Shown here piece after piece: positions 1-11,000 of a stretch of 64,000 bases of DNA. Position 1 is the first letter of the stretch. The number at the start of each line of letters is the position of its first letter. Below the pieces are notes generated by a model. The model ran no database searches. It was not told the DNA's origin and saw only the letters and a program-made list of their open reading frames with translations. This stretch comes from Gnetum montanum (Eukaryota; Streptophyta; Gnetopsida; Gnetales; Gnetaceae), in NCBI GenBank assembly GCA_015680685.1, contig MNCI01023353.1, positions 79,826 to 143,825 of the forward strand. The letters are read 5' to 3'. A program made the translations under genes and the position numbers.

Positions 1-850
1 ATGGCCAGCGTAGCGGGACATTTGTGATGGTAGCATAGCAGGAGGAGAAGTGAATGGGGTCCAGCATGTGGATGGGCCTGGGCCCAGCACTGATGATGGG
101 ATAGGTGTAAATGTAGGAATAGAGGTGGAAGCTATTCACAACTCCGAGGTAGGTACTGTGTGAATGTGTGGCAAGCTAGTCGTGATTGGTGTATGTTGCA
201 AAGAAAAAGAGGATTGGTGAAAAGTCATTGGAGGAGTAGTGACCAAGGTTGAGACAAGGGCATGGGTGTGTTGATGCACTGAAGGAATGGTATGGCTACT
301 TGTTATCAGTGGAATCATGATTTGTGATGGTGCAGACATGATCATGAAGGGAGCAGTGGTATAAAGTGGGTTTGTCTAGAAGGATAGGTTGGGAGAAATG
401 GTGGTAGGGTTGGTTTGACCCCCCGGTTGGATTGGGAATCCAGTTCCTCCTATCCATCATGGAAAGCCTCATCATGATGCGACGCTGTGTCTTGCGGCTC
501 CCTAGGCCTAAGGACTTGGATCAGCTAATCTATAAGCCATTGGTTCATTTGTATTAAGGGGATGGAAATGCCAGGAGTGGAAATAAATTCCTTCCCATTG
601 CAATAAGCGAACTCAAAGCTACATTTGTCTTCAAGCTCTTACGCATCTAAGGGCAAGTTTGCCTACATGTTAGCATAGAGAAATTTGTATCGCTCGTGTT
701 GTTGGGAAAAGCCCTTAGGTCCTCAATTTTGAATCCTGAGGGATCGATGTGGCCCTTGCCCTGGGTTGAGTGGTTGCTTAGCACTTGTGATGCCTTGAAT
801 CAGAACAAGAACTTTGAGGTTAGTGGTAGCAATGGTGGTAGTTGAAGAAG
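1..850 (-). pseudogene. Degenerate Gag N-terminal region of T0
   Basis: The minus strand around 540-620 reads NGKEF followed by a short hydrophobic, proline-containing stretch. It aligns with the Gag N-terminus of copy B near 28920-29000 (YYNGKEFVPSSSAF). The part nearer position 1 encodes proline, threonine and serine-rich sequence like the low-complexity Gag linker in B. Stops and frameshifts break every frame, so no start codon can be assigned. The capsid-like core would lie left of the window. The function, packaging of the element RNA, is known for Gag in general and is not visible here. Confidence 0.5.
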
Positions 851-913
851 TCATTATTGTAAGGCTAAAAGAGGTGTAAACTAGGAAAAAATAGGAGATC
901 TAGAGATGATCTA

Positions 914-1206
914 AGGATTTATGTCTTGCTAGGTCCTGAAGGAACCATCGAAGCAACCGATCTGTACCACATAATGCGTAAACAATCACAAAAGGGTTTC
1001 AAGTTTATGCTAGCATGTGACAGGGTACGAAACACAAGCAAGGGTACTGTGAAATGAGTGGGTCAAATGGAAATTAGAGGCTTTATGTCCTATAGGGTTC
1101 CAAAAGAACCATCGAAGAGACTGATCTACATCATACGATATGTAAACAACCACAAAAGGGTGTCAGGTTTACACTAGTGCATGTTGGAGTGCAGAACGCT
1201 TACCAG
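914..1206 (-). repeat. Leader segment duplicated in tandem (T0)
   Basis: Two diverged copies of a leader block lie at about 914-1045 and 1079-1206. Both contain a version of ACCATCGAAG, then GATCTGTACCACAT or close to it, then AAACAACCACAA. Copies B (about 29315-29430) and C (about 61350-61460) have one such block at the same place between gag and the 5' LTR. The duplication is therefore specific to T0 in this window. Confidence 0.6.
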
Positions 1207-1240
1207 ACTACCATAAAACATGGAAAAGGCACTAAAAAGG

Positions 1241-1263
1241 TCCTCCTTATAATGCTAGAAAAC
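1241..1263 (-). other. Primer-binding-site position of T0
   Basis: This is the stretch just inside the 5' LTR of a minus-strand element. Read on the minus strand it starts GTTTTCTAGCATTATAAGG. It lines up with the same position in C (61533-61512) and less well in B. The three copies suggest an ancestral CTGGCGCCAG-like site decayed by C-to-T changes, but I could not identify the tRNA. Confidence 0.4.
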
Positions 1264-2946
1264 TGTAGCAACCAAAAACATTGGTGGATGAAAACACTGA
1301 GATGTCGTCGATTGGACAGTCCTAACCCTAGATCCACCTAAGGGCTATGCTGGATAAAATAGAAATGAGGTGCCCTGAATAGTCTGGTCAATTAGACAGG
1401 GACTTAATCGATGTTACTAAACCTTTTGAAAATGTGTAATTTGAAAATAATTTTTATAACATAAAATATTAATTATTATGTGCGAGGAAACAAAAAATAT
1501 GTAAAGGGAAATGATAAGTAAGAGAATGAAGCAAACTGGAGTTAATAAATTCACTACTTCAAGATTATGGTTTTACTTTGTCAAGGTGGATACAATTGTT
1601 TGCATGACACTAGGAAGCATAGACATCTCGAAAGTAACCAAACATGTTCAAAGCAAGAAAATTGTATGCTTAAACACAGATTCACGAGCTAACAATGCAA
1701 AATGTTACAAAGGCAATAGAAGGGAGCTAACAAAATGCCAAATGGGAAATGCCAACCATAGTTTTTTTGCCCAAATTTGCCAAATGGACCAACTTGTAAA
1801 TTTTTTAGCTTGCCAACCCTTAGAGCATTGCTCATTGGGGTATTCATAGGGCTAGGAGCATGTGAAAGATGTGGTTTGGAAGCCATGTGTCTTGGACCCA
1901 TAAGGTGTTGATGTGTCCATGCTGCATGGACATGCAAAGCAGATTGATTGATGAGCCTGCCATGCTGCAATCACACTGTTGAAACTAGAGGTACTGAGAT
2001 CAAGTGTGCTAACGATGCAGACAAGGAGTGAAGCACACTGATGTAGTGTAGTTACCTGCTACATTATGCTACGCTGTGAAGCGTAGCATGTTTGGCATAG
2101 CATAATGTAGCCACCAGCTCGAAGAAGAAGTTTGTGTTGAAGTTAATTGCAAGTGCTAAAAGCCTTTGAAGTGTGTTGGCTAGTTCTGCATTTTTGCTAC
2201 ACTATGCTATGTAGCATAGCATAGCATAGCATAGTAGATGGCCTTAACTATAATTCACATTACAAACGTTTGTTTGAAGATCATGCTAACAATCTACAAC
2301 CTTTGCTCTTTGGGACGTGAAGCTTGCAAACTTGCTGATCCTGTATTTTGAGATACCTTTCATCATTCTTACATCATTGCTATGTTGTACTACACTTCAT
2401 AGCATAGCAGCCAACATAGCTTGCCTTTTTCTTAATCTACTACTTTTCTAGTAAGAGGGCCTTTGCTAGAGAACTTGAAGTTGAGCGAAGCAACTGGTTT
2501 TGAAAGGTTGGAGGTGCTTGCTGAGTGCAATTGAAATCACTAAGTAAGTTAGGCCTTTCTGTCTTGCTTTTTCTATGTTGTGTTACGCTGTGTAGCATAG
2601 CATAGTGTAGCACTTCATCCTACAACTATCTTCTGTAGTTTTCTATGCTACATAGCATAGTGTAGTGTAGCAAACTTCTTGACTAGAAAACTTGCCAAAA
2701 TATTTTGTGCAGCCTGAACACTACTGACAACCCCACACATTTTTTCTGAGTAGACTATCAGCTGGATGAACCACCCAGGTAGGCAGGCCAGAGAGTTCAT
2801 TGGGCCTATCAACATTGGACATAGAAAATTTGCTAAACTAGATAGTCTAAACTTAGAGCATCCATTTCTTGCCAAAGTGTCATGATGTTGCCTGAATTCC
2901 AAGGACTTGGTGAAGTAAGAATGCCTTGAAAATTTAGGGTGTTTCA
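1264..2946 (-). repeat. 5' LTR of T0
   Basis: The LTR is about 1.68 kb. On the plus strand its edges are TGTAGCAACC (1264) and GGTGTTTCA (ending 2946). The first 180 bases carry the family block GGACTTAATC. The 1550-1950 part matches the 3' LTR of A at 40320-39880 in inverse orientation. The LTR has a degenerate TATA box at 1841-1848 and many CTATGCTACG-type palindromic repeats between 2040 and 2670. Short open frames inside it (for example plus 1511-1849) are by-products of LTR sequence. Confidence 0.75.
1841..1848 (-). promoter_or_regulatory. Degenerate LTR TATA box (T0)
   Basis: TATGAATA on the minus strand sits at the position of TATAAATA in the LTRs of A (39981) and B (15240). A T-to-G change at the fourth position has weakened it. 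Confidence 0.5.
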
Positions 2947-3700
2947 AAAATGAATTGATTTTGATTTTAAAGATCTATACCATAGTTTTTCTTAGCCCAT
3001 GAGTGTCATAGGAAGGAGTTTAAGTCTTTGCCATCCATTGTCAATAGTGTTCCATGCACAAGCATCATAGAAGGCTTGTAAATGTTGTTGCAGGTCTATA
3101 TCATAGCCTTCTGAGAACTTGGAAAATTTGTTTAGATCGAGCCTGGGTAGAGGGCTTTCTTTGTGATGCTTGTAGGATATTCGAATGGCCTCTTGTATAT
3201 GTATTAGGCTCTTAGTGGCTAGCAGGGGTTCATTTTCACTAAGTAGGTTGTGAGTTTGCGAGTTGAGATATGTTGTCCTTGTTCATGTTGGCATTCTTGA
3301 TTTTTCCTATGAGATCAATTTTTAGTTCTATGCTGATCCCTTGAAAGATGGTCATCCATGTCACAATATAATGTTGAAGAAGTAGAGGAAGAGAAAGAAC
3401 TAAAAAACATATCATGACTTTTGGAAGTTTTCCAATCATCCCCTAACAAATTCTTGTTAGTTATTGAGAAGGTCCTAGGCCTTTCGAGCCTTCTCATTCT
3501 ATGGGATGTCCCATCCTTACTAGAGGTGTCAAAGTTGGTTGACAAGAATCCTTAAGTATCGTTGGGATGCTCATGAACATATGAAATTCCTACATAAATT
3601 TGAGTACTCCAAACTTTGTCTTCATCATAGAATTCGTTGATTCTCCAATGAATTGCCTCATTAGTTCTGGCATTAGCATAGTCTTGTGAGAGAGACATTT
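2947..3700 (-). pseudogene. Gag N-terminal fragment of element G
   Basis: On the minus strand this starts at an ATG near 3700 with MSLSQDYANARTNEAIHWR. It has several frame changes. Near 3080-2950 it shows a typical capsid-core pattern, YDIDLQQHLQAFYDACAW, followed by WQRLKLLPMTLMG and WYRSL. That order (aromatic and acidic start, DAC, RLKLLPMTL, then WY) is the plant Ty3/gypsy Gag signature. The ATG lies about 100 bases downstream of a primer site (3825-3801), which supports this start. The gene is cut by the T0 LTR at 2947. It differs clearly from the Gag of A, B and C. An endogenous pararetrovirus origin was considered but the Gag-like core argues against it. Confidence 0.6.
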
Positions 3701-3800
3701 TTGTAGATGATGTGTGACTTAATTGAATTGAATTTAATTTATTTTCTAAAGGATATATTATTAATACTTATTATAGTGATTTTGTATTACATAACTAATC

Positions 3801-3825
3801 TAGATATCCCTAGCAATGGCACCAA
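3801..3825 (-). other. tRNA-Asp-type primer binding site of element G
   Basis: The minus strand reads TTGGTGCCATTGCTAGGGAT. Four C-to-T or G-to-A changes separate it from the plant tRNA-Asp site TGGCGCCGTTGCCGGGGA that is common in Athila and Tat elements. It lies directly beside an LTR end with CA (3826 on the plus strand). Confidence 0.7.
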
Positions 3826-4660
3826 TGATGAGTGGCTAGGAACCCTACACTCAACCATACGAATACGAGTGTTTCACACACGATCTGATTGAACTCAATA
3901 GATGGGCTAGTTGTGGTATCTAGATAGTTACTCATTGATCATAGTTCACTATCTTCCCACTTGGACTAGTATTTGCTGTGTCATGTATGGTTTAGTCCAA
4001 AGTGAGGTGTATGATGCAGTCCTAAACTAGTGCTACTCCTAGAGGCAATGGAAAATAAATCTAATTAAGTTAGAAGGAAAAGGGAGAGAGAGTTAAGCTA
4101 ATATAAAATGGGAGGAGAGAGTCTAAAATAGCCTAAGTGGAATGAGCATCCATTCCTTAATCATCCGTACACATCTTGGACCTCGTGCATGACTACCATT
4201 TGGATTAGCAAGCGCATGTCCTAGGTACGCTACTGGGTTACCAAGTAGTCACACTTAAATGCTCATGATTAAGTTGTACTCATTTCGAGTTTAATAGGAT
4301 TTGAGGGTAAGAAGTATTAATTAATGAAATAATTAAATAATTAAACTAAGTGAATGATGCAATGATGAAGTAAACTTGATCTTTATTTCTAGTCATGTGC
4401 ATGTCCAAGTACGTCACACTCGAATAAAGGTGTTGTACAATTTACAATCATCACACTGTGGGCATGCACTAGGAGAAAGGGTTGAGAAGAAATAAAAATG
4501 AAAACTAAATCCTAACTAAACTACTACCTTCCTTCATGTGCCTACATGTGTAGTTATAGGTCCACATAGGAGTCATTATATCATGTATCCAATATTGTTT
4601 CTTAGGTTGCAATATCACATTCTCAATATCATGGGTCGGATATCGTGGGTCGAATATCAG
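3826..4660 (-). repeat. 5' LTR of element G (right end not resolved)
   Basis: Sequence right of the primer site starts TGATGAGTGG on the plus strand, so the LTR ends in CA on the minus strand. It is AT-rich and non-coding, with no copy elsewhere in the window to fix the far end. I place the end near 4660, where coding-like sequence begins. That boundary is a guess. Confidence 0.45.
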
Positions 4661-4671
4661 AGCCTAATGAA

Positions 4672-5250
4672 TCATGATTCATCATCTTGAAAGAAAGATA
4701 ATTTACTAGGCATTTTCTCTTGCAAAAGCTTGGGATTCAATGCAAAAGCCCAATACTCATGTAGATGTAACATGACTAGGTAATAGCCTTTCAGATGATC
4801 ATATATGTAGATGTCACATCCATCATCTTCTTCTGTGGTTAAGTTTATAGCCTCTTCTTCTTCAACCATTTTTCATATTTTCCAATAAGTATTCCTAGCT
4901 ATTTATTTGTTCGTTTTCCTCCTTTTATTGTGATCATTTAATTCATTTTGTGTTACTCTCTCCTCTATAGTTTCGACATAAGTTGTAACTTTCTTATTTA
5001 TCCATTCTAAGATCTTATCAAACCTTCCTTCACATTCATTGATAGACTTTTTATTGACAAGGTTTGCTGCAAAATCACCTTATCAAGAGTTTCCTCTTTT
5101 TCATATCATAGATGCGGACCTTATTCTTTTGAAGAGTTGGGTCTTGGTGAGATTTCTCAACATTCTTTTATTTAAATAGCTCTCCTTCTTCTTTTTCCAC
5201 ACATTCAATTAGCTCTTGAATCTGATGTGTTTATAGCCCATATAATTGAC
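4672..5250 (-). pseudogene. Unrecognised minus-strand coding-like remnant
   Basis: The minus strand holds a stretch rich in charged residues (VNKKSINECEGRFDKILEW, then VETIEERVTQNELNDHNK) followed, across stops, by an open 65-codon frame starting MVEEEEAINLTTEEDD. The pattern suggests a helical, possibly coiled-coil protein piece. I recognise no family. It sits between the LTR of G and the truncated gag of A and could belong to either or to a third element. Stops interrupt every frame, so it is a remnant. Confidence 0.25.
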
Positions 5251-5349
5251 CTTGAGCATACACCCCAAGGGTCCTTATTGTTTGACTATGAAGCCCATCT
5301 ATGATGTGGAAAAGTTGCCCTTCTTAAGAGAAACCATGGCCTGGGCATC

Positions 5350-6640
5350 TATGATGTGTTTATAGCCCATCTAATAAGTATTCCTTGCTCTCTTAGTTAT
5401 GCCTTCGCTTAGACTAAGTGCATACAACACGCAACCAAGGTAATCAAAGACTCATCCTACATTGCCTACAAAAACACCTTCACAAAGAAGGAAAAGAGCA
5501 AAGCCTCGACAACCATAGTGGCCACTGTGGCGACTGAGGCCAAGCCCAAACCTAGCAACAATGGTAGCAAGAACAACAAGAAACTATCCATACCCACAGC
5601 TAACCTTGTGCCCAAATAGGACAATGTATCACAACCTACTATACCTACACTTGAGACATCTACACAACCCAAACCTAACTTTAAGTGCAAAGATTGCTCA
5701 AAGTACATCCCACTACCTCTTAAGCCTTTGGAGCTTCTGAAGTAGCTACTGGAAGTGGGATAAATCCAACACAAGCAGATGTCGAAATAAGTACTTGTAA
5801 GACATCAAAACTACTATGAGCTCCTTAGGAACCCCTCTTTGGCCCTACCCAATGACCCTCTAGTTCCTAGGGATTTCAACCTGGATAGGTTTTGTGACTA
5901 CCACCAACAGTGTGGTCACAACACAGATTACTATTTGGTGTTGTAGGATGACATCCAGAGATTAATCGACCAGACAAAACTGGTACTAGATGAAAGCAAC
6001 CTAGTATGTCCTGAAAACCAATCTATGTATGTCTATACAGATCCTCTCAATGCCAGCAGTGTTAGTTATGTCATCAATGCCATCAGCATTGATAGTGATC
6101 CCAAGCCACCCCAGTCGCCATTCGTGGTCTGTGTGCCTCAACGTAGTGCACCAGCACCACCAACGGCTGGTCGAGGCCTGTAGCAACTATTCATCTTGAG
6201 AGTCCCTCCATGGGCATCTACTTTTGCACCACCTATTAGCGGAGCCACGTGGCCCCACCCGTTAACACCTCTAGCTCCATTTGTCATCAGGGGGATGATG
6301 CCCTCAATAGCTCCTATACCATGCAAAATAGTTGAGTAGGCTTCCCATCCTAGAAGGTGAGAAGTTCACTTCATGAGTGAGACATCAAAGGGAGGTACTA
6401 CCCAAGGTACCCCCAAGCCTACATCTGTGCCCCCTACATCTGTGCCTTCATCACCAAAGATGAATGGAAATACGACCACACAGCTTACGTCGCTCTACCA
6501 ACAAGGGTCTCTCCTCAGGAAATTCATCTTTCAGGATGAGTAGAAGAGGAGGAGAGTGTTAAACATGAGGGCTTCCAAGACCTATGGAATGCCCTCACTC
6601 AGGTCAAATAATCTCTAAAATAAAGAAATACTACATTAAG
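5350..6640 (+). pseudogene. Gag C-terminal half (A)
   Basis: The frame aligns with the Gag of B, C and D: a lysine-rich linker near 5460-5580, PKPNFKCKDCSKYIPLP near 5670, LRNPSLALPNDP near 5825, then the knuckle-like FCDYHQQCGHNTDYY near 5890-5935. This Cys-Tyr-His and Gly-His-Asn-Thr-Asp pattern is the usual Tat and Athila Gag zinc-knuckle relative. A proline-rich linker with repeated PFVV follows. Stops occur at about 5619, 5742, 5944 and later, and frames shift near 6340. The capsid core is missing. Confidence 0.65.
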
Positions 6641-7498
6641 CTTGTACAACCTAATCATGACATCTATCCCATACTACGATGCTTTGATCCGCATGTTGAC
6701 AACGACCCCGGTCAATGAAGACATGCCAGCGGGGGAAGAAATGATCTACTCGATCATGCTTCCCCCCACACCTATAGGGCCAAAATAGCCGCAACTAACC
6801 TTTTACAATGATGCTATTATGGAAGATCCCGAAAGGGGTCAAGTGACTACAGTAGCCCTTTTTATCATAATTCAAGTCAGCCAACACCAGATCTAGAGGA
6901 TACACGTTGATGATGGGGCTACCACGAATGTCATCCCATTCTCCATTGTGGACAAGTTGGGCTTGGTCAAGCAAGTCAAGTCCACAATGACATCATGCTT
7001 GAGGTCATTTAATGGGGTGTGATTCATGGTGAAGGGCATAGTTCACATAAACTTCGTAGCAGGGGATCAGTTCCCCATAAGCACAACATTCATCGTGGTC
7101 AAAGAAATTCCTGGGTTTAACTTAATCTTAGCGAGATCATGGTTAGCACAACTTAGGGTTGTTTCGTCATCCATACACTAGGAGATCCACCTGCCTTACG
7201 TAGGCAGAGAAGTGGTAATCCATGGTGACGAAGTAGCAATGCAAGCAATCCATAACGTAGGCGTGGAACAAGGCTTAGAGGTCATAACTTTGGATAATGA
7301 AGCACCTATCATAGTTTACACTGACTACCTGGCAGAGGGTTTGGCTCAGCAAGATAATCCCCAAGATAAAAATGAATGGACTGAGTTGCCCTTCTAATTG
7401 GGGGGTAACGATGTAGATGAAGGCCCTGGTGGAGTGCCTCGGCCTTATGTCTCACTCAACCCACGTTGGATTAAGAAGCAGCTTCACCTAGCATAGTA
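6641..7498 (+). pseudogene. Retropepsin-like aspartic protease (A)
   Basis: This protease would cut the polyprotein. The active-site strand reads VDDGATTNVIPFSIVDKLGL near 6908-6967. A flap region follows, then FIVVKEIPGFNLIL near 7090-7130 and WLAQLR near 7142-7160, which is the ILG-W-L motif of retropepsins with the Gly changed to Ala. The catalytic triplet is DDG where retropepsins normally have DTG or DSG. The last part (7212-7396) is open and ends in a linker RPYVSLNPRWIKKQL with a stop at 7498. That linker is shared with B and C and closes the gag-protease ORF before array a. Confidence 0.65.
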
Positions 7499-7504
7499 AC
7501 CCCA

Positions 7505-7925
7505 TTGCTTTCTACCCACACACTGCTCATATGCTTCTATGCTATGGCCCAAAATGATCTAAAACTAGCAATGTGCAATGGCTTGAAATGGCCTAAAGCT
7601 AGCAATGTGCTTTTACACCTTGGCCATACATCTCACTTAACCTGCATTGGTCTCCCTCAACCTGTGTTGGGCCTAAAACTAGCAATGCTATGCTATGGCC
7701 CAAAATGGCCTAAAAATATGCTATGCTATCGCCCAAAATAGCCTAAAACTAGAAATGACCCAAAATGGCCTAAAACTAGCATAATTTACCAATTAGCCAT
7801 TGCTCAAGTTGTTAACATATCATCCCTTTGGCATATTATGCAATGGCCCAAAATGGCCTAAAACTAGAAATGGCCCAAAATGGCCCAAAACTAGCACATG
7901 AAAGCATGACCATTTCATACAAAAT
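7505..7925 (+). repeat. Array a of A: minisatellite with core TAAAACTAGC
   Basis: Irregular tandem units of roughly 27-35 bases read like GCCCAAAATGGCCTAAAACT followed by AGCAATG. At least eight copies of the core lie between the end of the protease ORF and the end of the antisense cargo. The same core occurs, in the same direction relative to the element, in array a of C (57249-57425, inverted) and B (25640-25790, inverted). Confidence 0.8.
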
Positions 7926-8089
7926 GCAGCACATATACAATGTAAAAAGTTAGCACAAAATCAATTTCTATATCATAAAATCCTCTTTTCTTTATTTGAA
8001 ACTGTTGTCTTTTAAACAATGTTCGCAAAAAGTCAAAAATTCAAGAATTTAATATTCTAAAAAAAATCCCATGTGGTCATGGGTTGTCT

Positions 8090-11000
8090 CTATTAGCATC
8101 ATTTTGACCTTTCACTCTTGCATCATCTCCTTGTGTATCACCTTCCCCTACTTTGTCCTTTGTCGAATCTTTATTCCCTTCCTCTACAGGCCTTGCACCT
8201 TTGCCTAGGGCCTACATCGTGGGAGTGAAGCATTTAGCTAGGACAACAAACGCAAAGCACAATAGAGCATAAACATTAACACAATAGAAAGTGGCTAACC
8301 TGAGAAGGGCCTGCATCCATCTCGAAGGGTATCTAGTCTAGACTGAGCCCAAGGTGACGCTAGACCTCCTCTACCATGATATCTACCCAACACCTTTTTC
8401 CTAGTGCAACATCTACTACAGTAGCTCTCTCTCTTTTAGTGAGTGTCTACCTTGGTGGCCCCAGACAAAAGGAGATGGTCATGGTCTCTCCTGTGGAAAT
8501 GGCCATCTTCTAGTTAGGATATTTTATGACCTTTACCTACTCTTTGAACCTAGCATAAGCCTTAGAAGTTTCGATGGAATTTATGAATGCTTCGTACATA
8601 AATTCCTCCACAACAGCGTCTTTGTATAACTTATGATGGATGGCATTTTCCCATTTATACATATGTTTATGGTTTCTTTGGGTCTACCCCTATTTGAAAA
8701 CCTTGGCACTAAAGTCTTTTAAATCCTAACACTTCTGGTCCAGTAGGTCCATCTACATCTACTGCTCTATTATTTCATGGGTAACATTGACATTCTAATG
8801 TGTAACTATTTAAAACCTGGCATGGTCTATCATAGCTATGCACCAATCCTCGTTGTTAGTGTCATGGGCTATGAGGAACTCATTCCTTGACTTGAGATCC
8901 TCCACCTATACCCTCAAGTCAGCCTCCCTTTGCTCAGCCTTCTAGACTCGTTTCGATAGGTCCTCGTTGACATGCTTATACTTCTACAGGGAGCATGCCA
9001 AGTGCAAAGCACATTTGCAAACCTTGTCATATGTATGACGAGATACCTCAATCATTTTTGATGGGAATGTGGACACAACACCGATTTTCAAAGGTCATGT
9101 CAGGTCCCATTTAAGTCGAGAGGCTACCATGACACAAAGAACACACTAGTTGCATTAGCATAGCATAAGTAGCAAACGAAAGAAATTTTAGCATAACAAT
9201 GCGAAAGCAGACAACACTACTAGTTACCTACTTCAGGGTCCACCTATCAAAGATAGTTAATCATGTCTTCAACAATCCCCTACATAAACACGAGCTTGTT
9301 AGGGATTTTGGCCTATGATTCCATGTGAACCAGAGAGGGTCCTGTGGCATTAGTAGTAGCACCTGTCACATAACCAAACACATTAGAAATGAAAAAAATA
9401 GAGTATGACAAGGCAAACATATTACTGAACTCACCAACGTTTGATGACATTCTCTCCTCTTGCTAATGCAAGACGATGATGGTGGCCTTACCAGAGGTTC
9501 CTGTTGGGTCCCTATAGACCTCCTGTTCATGCGCTAGTGCTTTTCCTTTGAGGAGACCAGCATCTTTTTAATTCAAGGAAGACTCCTTAGTAGGATAATT
9601 CTCCCTAATAATGAGAGCCCCTGCCTTAGCCACAGGAACTCCCTTCTTCTCAATTGGAGCCCTTCTCCTTGAGACTGGGGCCTCCATGTCTTTATTTGTT
9701 GCCCCCATCTTGGGGGCCAACACCTTTTCATCACCTTCTTCTTCTTCTTCTTCTTCTTCTTTTGATGGCCAAGGAACATGTTCACATTAGCTCAAAGAAA
9801 GTTGGCCTAAGGCAGATCCTATGCTACGCTATGCCACATAACGTAGCATAGCATAGCAAACAATAGCAAAATAAGAATTAAACAAAAATGCTTACCAATA
9901 AGGGGTTGCATCCTCTCCAGTTTAAGCTGTAGTCTTCAACCCTCCTCCTCCTCCACACGAAGGGTTTCCTTAGCTAGGGGAGGCCTCTTCTGCCACAACT
10001 TGCTAGCCACGGTCTTAGCTATGGAACATTCACCCCATGACACACTACCATCCATAGTGGGGGGCATCTCTCCTACACTTTCTTGGCCGTGAATGTTGTG
10101 GGCCACCCGATCCTTAGTCATTATAGAATATGACTCCCTAATTATTTTTGGTGGATCTTAGGCTTGGGTGATCTAAAAGATCTAGCAAATCCATGGTATG
10201 GAAATCTGGTTGTGATTTCGCACGACTCAGACTCCTTTCTCTTGAACCACTAGGAACTCCGCGAAATACTTAAGGCATCCTATGTAAAAGGCATAATGGA
10301 TGTTGGAACGGGACTCTATTTTCATATGGTGCCCCAAGATCTCAGTTGATAAGCCTTTACATAGAGACTCAACCTAGTTGTAATGGGAAATGTGTGAGCA
10401 CATAAAATAGGATAAACCTCCTTGGTAGGTCCTACTTTAAGCTTCTTCATAGGGAGCCCCTTGCACTCCTTGGTAAGCCCTAACCACTCCTGGATGTCCT
10501 TCTTCTAAAAGGTTAACTCCATCTTGTATTTTGACCCTATCAGAATGCCATCGACAGGGACACCAAAGAGGTCCACAAACAGTTGGTCATTGATGTCAAT
10601 GATCACCTGCACACCATGCATGTGTAGGTGGAAGCAGCTCACCTTGTTGAAAAAAGATTTGACTAAGGTGAGCATCTCAGCTACAGGAATGTTCAGATTC
10701 GAGGCCAGGAATAGATCCATAAGCCACACCTTTTTGATGTTCTAGACCAGGGAGTCGAAGGCCCCACCGTTCAACTAGCGTTGGCTCATCTCTACTTCTC
10801 CATACTTGAATTAGACATTCACCCCCATTGTCTTGGTAGTTACCACCATCACCTCCTGAGGCTTCCTCACCCCTGCAAGAATTCCACAAAAATGTTTAGT
10901 GAAAAATGTAGAGAATTCAAAAATTGCAAAGACACTTAAACATGTGGCACTTACTGTTCAACCTACCAGGTCGGTACAGCAGTGGGAACTATGGGAGTTC

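Larger units (their letters stand above)
1..2946 (-). mobile_element. T0: 5' end of a minus-strand Tat-like Ty3/gypsy element
   Basis: This is the 5' end of an element whose body runs off the left edge. Read on the minus strand it has a 5' LTR (2946-1264), a primer-site-like stretch (1263-1241), an untranslated leader and the start of gag. The LTR edges match those of copies B and C: it opens with TGAAACACC and closes with the complement of TGTAGCAACC, ending in CA. It is inserted into element G, whose gag is cut off at 2947. Confidence 0.75.

Noticed and set aside
1511-1849. 112-codon plus-strand frame in the T0 LTR
   Set aside because: The same sequence in the A LTR (40290-40042) also translates partly, but this follows from LTR homology. 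The frame is broken there and no domain is visible.
3239-3700. Endogenous pararetrovirus-like gene
   Set aside because: The capsid-core pattern DAC...RLKLLPMTL and the adjacent tRNA primer site with LTR fit a Ty3/gypsy gag better.
9654-9851. Plus-strand frame with poly-Leu run
   Set aside because: The run is the TTC microsatellite read in the wrong direction. The minus strand carries the cargo homology.
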